From NCBI RefSeq assembly GCF_013155385.1, contig NZ_JABJUQ010000007.1, positions 3,194,501 through 3,258,500 of the forward strand: 64,000 bases of DNA. The letters are read 5' to 3'. Position 1 is the stretch's first letter; each line of letters starts with the position of its first letter. Shown here in pieces: positions 59,580 through 64,000 of the stretch. The position numbers and the translations under genes were made by a program. Below the pieces are notes generated by a model. That model was not told the origin of the DNA and ran no database searches. It saw only the letters and a list, made by a program, of their open reading frames with translations. The DNA comes from Bacillus sp. WMMC1349 (lineage in GTDB: Bacteria > Bacillota > Bacilli > Bacillales > Bacillaceae).

Positions 59580-59590
59580 GTCTTTAACTC

Positions 59591-61249
59591 CTAATTTGGT
59601 TTATTGTAGAAAATATGCCCCTTACCTGAATTTTCTGAATGCCAATCTTTCCATTTGATGTGCGGGAGATTATTATGAGGTGCATTTTTAGTATGACTTT
59701 CGTTTGGATGCCTTTCATAACCCTTATTATACCTTTTTGTACTGTACTGTTTGTACCTATTCATATTACCTCTTCCTTCTTGTAGTAATATTCTAGCATC
59801 CGTTGCAGAATTAACCCTAAAGTTTGAATTTCCACCACTCTGTAATATCTTTACGGCATCATCCCACTCTTTTGTTCCTTTAGTTAAGACGTTTATTTCC
59901 GTAGCCTTTACAACATTACCCTTAGCAACGTTATTTGTTGCTTTTGCATTCAACTTCCCACTAACCCCACGCAAGCCAAACGCTCCAAGTGCCGATAAAG
60001 CATGGTTAAGACTTTGCTGTTTTTGTTCAGCAGAAACTTTATTCCCAAACACATCTCGGCCAGTGAGTGCTTCGCTAAAGCCGTTTGTTGAAGCAAGCCC
60101 ATATAGACCTTTTTGAACATTTTGTAAGTTGTTGAATGTTGCGGTTGTTTTATAGGCAGTTAGTGCTTTGTCTGCGGTTGAGATGGCTTTTCCGGCTTTA
60201 TATGCACCATATACGCCCTTCGCTCCTTTAGCAGCACGACCAGCCCATCCGACAACTGGAATAAATCCAGCTGCGGCCATTGCTGCGGCTGCGGCGCGTT
60301 GCCCGGCTGTCAGCTTTTCACCTGTAACCGGATCAACGCCGTCCTTCGCTCTCTTATAATCATAATACCCACTGGCTTCCCCGACAAATGTTTTTGTTCC
60401 ATCCAAGGCTTTTTGATACCATGGCTTGTTCTCTTCTTCTTCTTGCAATTTTCTCAGGCGTTCCATTTCTTCTTCCTGTTTGGCTTGCAGTTCTCTGGCT
60501 TCAGCTTGCTCTTTTTTCGCATTAATATATGTAGTCGCCTGTTTGTCGGTTTTGATTGCTTCTTTATATGACTTATTCGAGTGAAAAGCCTTCTTATCAA
60601 AATACATAGGAGAAGCGCTTTTTCCATTACTTGTGGCTTCCATCAATGCAGAATATTTTTTGAAGACACTTTCGGCTTCTGCTACTGCCCGTGTATATTC
60701 GCCTGTCAAAGATTCATCGAGATCGTCTACTGCATCAATTGCATTTTTCCGAGTTGTTTGTGCTTTTGACATCTCTACTGTATAATTGTGGTCAGTCCAC
60801 TTATCCAGATCAACGATATCATTCACTCGGTCTATGATCCGATCCATGTCACTCTTTAGGGAGTCAACGATTTGATCGGATTTTTTATCTGCATTTTTCA
60901 ATTCAGTCTTTAAAAAAGACATTTCGATGTACGAATCGGTTAGCTTCTTCTCTTTGACATCACCTGCGACCCCATTAAAAAAAGAAATCTGCATATCAGC
61001 AAGTTTGATCCAACTGTCGACAACCTCAGCCTGTCCTCTAAAAAACTCTTTAATGTTATCTGCGCCTTTTCCTGTGAAATCATCGCCTAAATCCGCCACA
61101 CCAAGACAGGCTGTTTTTAATGTCTGAAGTTTCTCTTTCAGGTTCTCATAATCTTTTTTTCGTTGATCAGCTCTTTCAATTAAAGTACTGGCTTCAAAAA
61201 CTTTAGCTGAACTGTCTAACTCATTGTTTTTCTTTTTCTTGTCTGCCAT
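59591..61249 (-). CDS. LXG-domain polymorphic toxin (YeeF/YobL-like N-terminus)
   Basis: 552 aa. The N-terminal LXG domain (~20-210) is helical: AKVFEASTLIERADQRKKDY, GDDFTGKGADNIKEFFRGQ, VVDSWIKLADMQISFFNGVA. It serves Esx/type VII (YukE-type) export. A charged coiled coil (~245-285) is followed by a pretoxin linker (GYYDYKRAKDGVDPVTGEKL, AAAGFIPVVGWAGRAAKGAK). The variable C-terminus (~435-552) ends HNNLPHIKWKDWHSENSGKG then HIFYNKPN. Its paired His residues suggest a nuclease, but I cannot name the family. ATG at 61249 follows AAAGGA. No small Lap-type partner gene is adjacent. Confidence 0.85.
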   Translation of the reverse strand: MADKKKKNNELDSSAKVFEASTLIERADQRKKDYENLKEKLQTLKTACLGVADLGDDFTGKGADNIKEFFRGQAEVVDSWIKLADMQISFFNGVAGDVKEKKLTDSYIEMSFLKTELKNADKKSDQIVDSLKSDMDRIIDRVNDIVDLDKWTDHNYTVEMSKAQTTRKNAIDAVDDLDESLTGEYTRAVAEAESVFKKYSALMEATSNGKSASPMYFDKKAFHSNKSYKEAIKTDKQATTYINAKKEQAEARELQAKQEEEMERLRKLQEEEENKPWYQKALDGTKTFVGEASGYYDYKRAKDGVDPVTGEKLTAGQRAAAAAMAAAGFIPVVGWAGRAAKGAKGVYGAYKAGKAISTADKALTAYKTTATFNNLQNVQKGLYGLASTNGFSEALTGRDVFGNKVSAEQKQQSLNHALSALGAFGLRGVSGKLNAKATNNVAKGNVVKATEINVLTKGTKEWDDAVKILQSGGNSNFRVNSATDARILLQEGRGNMNRYKQYSTKRYNKGYERHPNESHTKNAPHNNLPHIKWKDWHSENSGKGHIFYNKPN

Positions 61250-61487
61250 CACATTTTCCTTTCAATCATATTTTCCATATATCTAATAATAGAGCAGGTA
61301 AAAGATAGATCGTTTTTCCCTTTTTCTGTGTATTAACTCCCTAATAAAAGAAGTTAAATAGACCTGTTTTTTTGGATTTTCGGTATCACGCAACTTTTTT
61401 TATGAAAAAAATTTTCGCTTTATATTTGAAATATTTGTGATATTCTTAACAAAAAAGGTATTTTTGAACAGAAAGGAATGAGGGGTT

Positions 61488-62603
61488 ATGGAAACAATAC
61501 CATCTTCGTTAGTGGGAATGAAAATTAATGAATGGTATAACGAGATACAAAAGTTAGATGTAATTGAGGCAGAACGGCTAAAAGAAGAAGTTCGTCAAGA
61601 AATAGAAAACATGGAAGAGGATCAGGATGCGCTATTGTATTTTCAACTGATGGACTTAAGACACCAGCTGATGTTAGACTATTTGTTCCCGAAAGAAAAT
61701 GATATGACACTTGCTGATTATCTTAGAGAGATAGAAGGACAGGGTAAGAAATTTTCTGGGTTACTAGAGTATTATTTTTCGTTGTTTTCGGGAATGTATT
61801 ATTTTTCAGAAGGGAAATACATAACAGCGATTAGATACTATAGAATGGCAGAGAAAAAATTGACTAAAGTTTCAGATAAAATAGAAAAGGCTGAATTTTA
61901 CTTTAAAATAGCTGAAGTCTATTATCATATGAAGCAAAATCATATGTCTATGTATTATATTTCTCTTGCAGATGAAATTTATAAAAAACACTCTACATAT
62001 AAAGTTCGTCAGATTCAATGTCATTTTGTTATTGCAGGAAATTATGATGATTTGCAGGCACATGATAAGGCATTACCTCATTTGCATAAAGCTTTGGCTC
62101 TTGCTAAAGAGATTAAAAATTCATCTATGATTACTAAAGCTTTATTAAATATGGGTCACTGTTACAATAATGTAGAGAGTTTTCATGCTGTACCTTTTTA
62201 TCTTGAAGCTATTAAAGCTGCTGAGAAGACAAAGGCAAAAGAAATTACAATTCCATATTATGATTTGACTCTGATCCATTTTAGTAAAAACGAAAACGCT
62301 AAAGGATTAGAATATTTTCAAAAGGCTAGAGAAAGTGCTCAACTATTCCAAGATGATTTGTTTATGTATTTGTTAAATGTTGTGGAGGAGTTGTTTATTA
62401 AACAAACGGACCGGGAAAAAGTGTTACAATATTTTGAACCACTTAGGGACAGTAGAGGTTATCCTTATATAGAAGAACTGGCAATAATTGCGACCGAATT
62501 TTATAATAAGAATGAGCGGCTGGCAGATTCTGTGGTTTTTTATAAGCAGTTGTTGGAGGCTCAAAAACAAATTCGGAGGGGAGAATTTCAAAATGAAATG
62601 TAA
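61488..62603 (+). CDS. Rap-family response regulator aspartate phosphatase
   Basis: 371 aa, the Rap length. The N-terminal three-helix bundle (~1-75) has EEDQDALLYFQLMDLRHQL; the Gln in EDQD (residue 46) corresponds to the catalytic Gln47 of RapH, so Spo0F-P dephosphorylation is plausible. The C-terminal part (~95-365) is tetratricopeptide repeats (SEGKYITAIRYYRMAEKKL, KALPHLHKALALAKEI) that bind a Phr peptide. ATG at 61488 follows GAAAGGAATGAGGGG. The phr gene overlaps its 3' end. The pair lies on the prophage remnant, as rapE-phrE does on skin. Confidence 0.93.
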   Translation: METIPSSLVGMKINEWYNEIQKLDVIEAERLKEEVRQEIENMEEDQDALLYFQLMDLRHQLMLDYLFPKENDMTLADYLREIEGQGKKFSGLLEYYFSLFSGMYYFSEGKYITAIRYYRMAEKKLTKVSDKIEKAEFYFKIAEVYYHMKQNHMSMYYISLADEIYKKHSTYKVRQIQCHFVIAGNYDDLQAHDKALPHLHKALALAKEIKNSSMITKALLNMGHCYNNVESFHAVPFYLEAIKAAEKTKAKEITIPYYDLTLIHFSKNENAKGLEYFQKARESAQLFQDDLFMYLLNVVEELFIKQTDREKVLQYFEPLRDSRGYPYIEELAIIATEFYNKNERLADSVVFYKQLLEAQKQIRRGEFQNEM

Positions 62604-62712
62604 AAGCTTTTTTTCAGCGGTCATCATTTTGGGGGTATTAACGTTAGGGCTTACCGGTTTTTCTCATGCAGATCACAGTGATATGCAGGCTTCATCAAGA
62701 TATTCTACTTGA
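62593..62712 (+). CDS. Phr peptide precursor
   Basis: 39 aa, overlapping the rap stop by 11 nt. The basic start and hydrophobic core (KSFFSAVIILGVLTLGLTGF) form a Sec signal, followed by SHADHSDMQASSRYST. By analogy with PhrA (ARNQT), PhrC (ERGMT) and PhrE (SRNVT), the mature signal is probably the C-terminal pentapeptide SRYST. It is secreted, cut, reimported by Opp and inhibits the adjacent Rap. The ribosome-binding site GGAGGGGAGAATTTC precedes the ATG. Confidence 0.88.
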   Translation: MKCKSFFSAVIILGVLTLGLTGFSHADHSDMQASSRYST

Positions 62713-62714
62713 AG

Positions 62715-62780
62715 CTTGATGTAAAAACAATTGAAAGTATAAGATCAACGAAGCCCACCTCTAAAATGAGAAGGGCTTTT
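62715..62780 (+). terminator. Possible rap-phr terminator
   Basis: AGCCC..(ACCTCTAAAATGAGAA)..GGGCTTTTTC at ~62751-62781 forms a short stem followed by TTTTTC. Confidence 0.5.
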
Positions 62781-62789
62781 TCTTCGTAC

Positions 62790-62932
62790 CTATTTAAACA
62801 ACTTACCTAACAATTTCCCCGTTGTTTCACCAGCAGCACGACGGGCGATGCGTTTACCCACTTTGCCGCATTGACATCACCTAAGATTTTAGCCGACTTG
62901 TACATGGCTGATCTGATTTTGTTGATGCTCAT
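62790..62932 (-). pseudogene. Frameshifted small basic protein
   Basis: Read from ATG at 62932 the frame gives MSINKIRSAMYKSAKILGDV then NA. One frame later the sequence continues GKRIARRAAGETTGKLLGKL then FK and a stop at 62790. Together they would form a normal small basic protein of about 47-48 residues. A single frameshift near 62865 breaks it. I associate such proteins with Bacillus prophage regions but cannot name the family. Confidence 0.6.
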
Positions 62933-63264
62933 TTTTACACGTCCCTTTTGTGTTGTTGGTTTAATTATATCAAAAATTGAGGTAAGCGCCTGTCCACTTG
63001 GTTTAATATGTCCCCTCAAACCTCCCCCAAATCGATGGGGGAGAATACAAATATCTACAAAACAGAAAGTAAACAAAAAAGTTAAATCATTGATATATCA
63101 GTGCTTCTAGGTTTTTATCAATGCACTTTACAAAGCGACTATTCTACCACTTTCAAGATAACCTAAAAACATTTTTTTGAAAGCAGGACATTTATTGCCT
63201 TTCTTTCAGCAAGAAAAATCAGTAGTATGAAGGAGAAAGTTATATTAAAGGAAGTGAATAGTGC
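62933..63264. other. Intergenic region with right prophage boundary
   Basis: 332 bp without a gene. It has a CCTCCCCC/GGGGGAG hairpin near 63022-63046, a CATTGATATATCAGTG palindrome at ~63089-63104, the candidate attR at 63141-63153 and the marR ribosome-binding site AAAGGAAG. Confidence 0.5.
63141..63153. other. Candidate attR of the prophage remnant
   Basis: ATTCTACCACTTT repeats the left site at 57947-57959 in direct orientation, with looser similarity on both sides (GAGAATAAAAACCCTA versus CAAGATAACCTAAAAA). Confidence 0.55.
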
Positions 63265-63747
63265 GTGAAATACAATATTCACGATACAACTGTGTTAAAT
63301 GAGGACATCCTTTCTCCAGAGGAAAAAGAAACCTGGGTTCTATATATGAAAGTGCTGACTGCAGCCGGACTAGGAGATGTTTCTGAATGGATGAAGCTTG
63401 ATATCAGTATGCCACAAATGAAAGTCTTAATGCTTCTAAACACCCACGAAAAACTGAAAGTCTCGGAGATCGCTGAGAGAATGGGTGCTTCCCTGTCAAA
63501 CATGACTGGGCTGCTCAGCCGGCTTGAGGATGCAAATTTTATTATAAGAACCCATTCTAAAGAGGATAGGCGAACAATCGTTGTTGAATTGACAGAAGAG
63601 GCGAAAGATATTTTTCGCGGCTTGTATCAAAAAGGACATGAAAAATTAAAGAAAGCCCTGCAAAGCCTCAATGAACAAGAAAAGAAAAAAGTAAATGACG
63701 GTCTATCCATTCTTGAAAAAGCACTAAAATTAAATGCTGAAGATTAA
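63265..63747 (+). CDS. MarR-family transcriptional regulator
   Basis: 160 aa winged helix dimer. The DNA-binding region is KVSEIAERMGASLSNMTGLL with the wing IRTHSKEDRRTIVVELTE, preceded by MPQMKVLMLLNTHEK. A long C-terminal dimerisation helix ends EKKKVNDGLSILEKAL. GTG at 63265 follows AAAGGAAG. It probably autoregulates and controls the next gene, whose promoter carries an inverted repeat. In B. subtilis the region beyond hprK holds the MarR genes yvnA and yvmB; I do not assign either name. Confidence 0.9.
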   Translation: MKYNIHDTTVLNEDILSPEEKETWVLYMKVLTAAGLGDVSEWMKLDISMPQMKVLMLLNTHEKLKVSEIAERMGASLSNMTGLLSRLEDANFIIRTHSKEDRRTIVVELTEEAKDIFRGLYQKGHEKLKKALQSLNEQEKKKVNDGLSILEKALKLNAED

Positions 63748-63748
63748 T

Positions 63749-63866
63749 GGAGCTGTCTAAAAAGTCCTTTATCAACAAGAAGTCAGAGAGAATTGCGAGA
63801 CCCCATAGTGGAAAGTAGGCAAATTCCCCGATTTTTATTGATTCACACTACTTTCAGGACACCCCC
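63749..63866 (-). repeat. Dispersed hairpin repeat, copy E (short)
   Basis: On the minus strand it starts GGTGTCCTGAAAGTAGTGTG, contains GAATTTGCCTAC and GGGGTCTCGCAATTCTCTC, and ends TTGATAAAGGACTTTTTAGA. The GC-rich core is partly deleted. It lies 2 bp after the marR stop. Confidence 0.85.
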
Positions 63867-63882
63867 TTTTCGAAAAAAACTT

Positions 63883-63956
63883 TTGACAAAATTAGTATTT
63901 TCGCGGATGATAAAATTAATTCACTTTAAGTTAACTATTTATTTGAAGTGAATTAA
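63883..63956 (+). promoter_or_regulatory. Promoter and putative MarR operator
   Basis: TTGACA at 63883-63888, with GATGAT 17 nt downstream as a possible -10. Next is an 11-bp perfect inverted repeat, TTAATTCACTT (63916-63926) and AAGTGAATTAA (63946-63956), with AGTTAACT in the centre. Its position just downstream of the promoter suits a repressor, most simply the adjacent MarR protein. Confidence 0.7.
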
Positions 63957-63975
63957 TGAAAAGGGGGAACAAAGG

Positions 63976-64000
63976 GTGACGAAAAAAGGTTTAAACCAAA
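63976..64000 (+). CDS. Start of a gene cut by the window end
   Basis: GTG at 63976 is preceded by AAAAGGGGGAACAAAGG and opens a frame MTKKGLNQ. Only eight codons are visible. MarR-controlled neighbours are often MFS drug exporters, but the product cannot be read here. Confidence 0.55.

Overview
This window is a chromosome segment of a Bacillus from, or close to, the B. subtilis/B. licheniformis/B. pumilus group. Gene content and order follow the B. subtilis 168 chromosome from lutP-sigL through the eps operon, slrR, tRNA-Arg-clpP, yvc, his, yvoF-ppaX-lgt to hprK. Most protein lengths are within a few residues of the B. subtilis proteins I know. I cannot name the species from sequence alone.

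Layout: 1-2.0 kb holds a HAD phosphatase, a small membrane protein and two copies of a dispersed repeat. 2.1-7.9 kb is the L-lactate module: lutABC (-), lutR (-) and lutP (+), with the same palindrome TCATCTGATGA in front of both lutA and lutP. 7.9-8.45 kb is a decayed IS200/IS605 element abutting the lutP stop codon. 8.5-10.1 kb is sigL (sigma-54) and yvfG. 10.1-26.0 kb is a complete 15-gene epsA-O biofilm exopolysaccharide operon (-), with an EAR antitermination RNA between epsB and epsC and SinR-type boxes in the divergent epsA/slrR control region. 26.9-32.1 kb holds a flavodoxin-fold oxidoreductase and an arginine deiminase operon (arcA-argF-arcD-arcC) that is not in the corresponding B. 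subtilis 168 interval.

32.8-34.3 kb is a small accessory island beside the 3' end of tRNA-Arg(CCG). It holds a SUKH immunity-protein fragment, a glycine-rich peptide gene, a small membrane protein and the C-terminal half of a phage amidase. 34.6-44.3 kb has clpP with a CtsR operator, the antibiotic-sensing psdRSAB module, an arylamine N-acetyltransferase, and crh-whiA-glmR-rapZ-yvcI. 44.7-47.4 kb has trxB and the TPR protein gene yvcD. 47.6-54.0 kb is the hisZGDBHAFI operon. 54.2-57.9 kb has yvpB, yvoF, ppaX, lgt and hprK.

57.95-63.15 kb, directly upstream of hprK, is a decayed prophage bounded by a 13-bp direct repeat (ATTCTACCACTTT). A frameshifted tyrosine integrase is fused by deletion to an amidase. 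Beyond them an LXG polymorphic toxin with its putative immunity gene and a Rap-Phr pair (predicted peptide SRYST) survive intact. The window ends with a MarR regulator and the first codons of a divergent-operator-controlled downstream gene.

The main themes are biofilm and motility control (eps, slrR, sigL), carbon and nitrogen use (lut, arc, his, crh/hprK) and envelope stress (psd). The unusual material is concentrated in the two amidase-linked islands, the IS605 scar and five copies of a 110-150 bp dispersed hairpin repeat. No CRISPR array or rRNA gene was seen.
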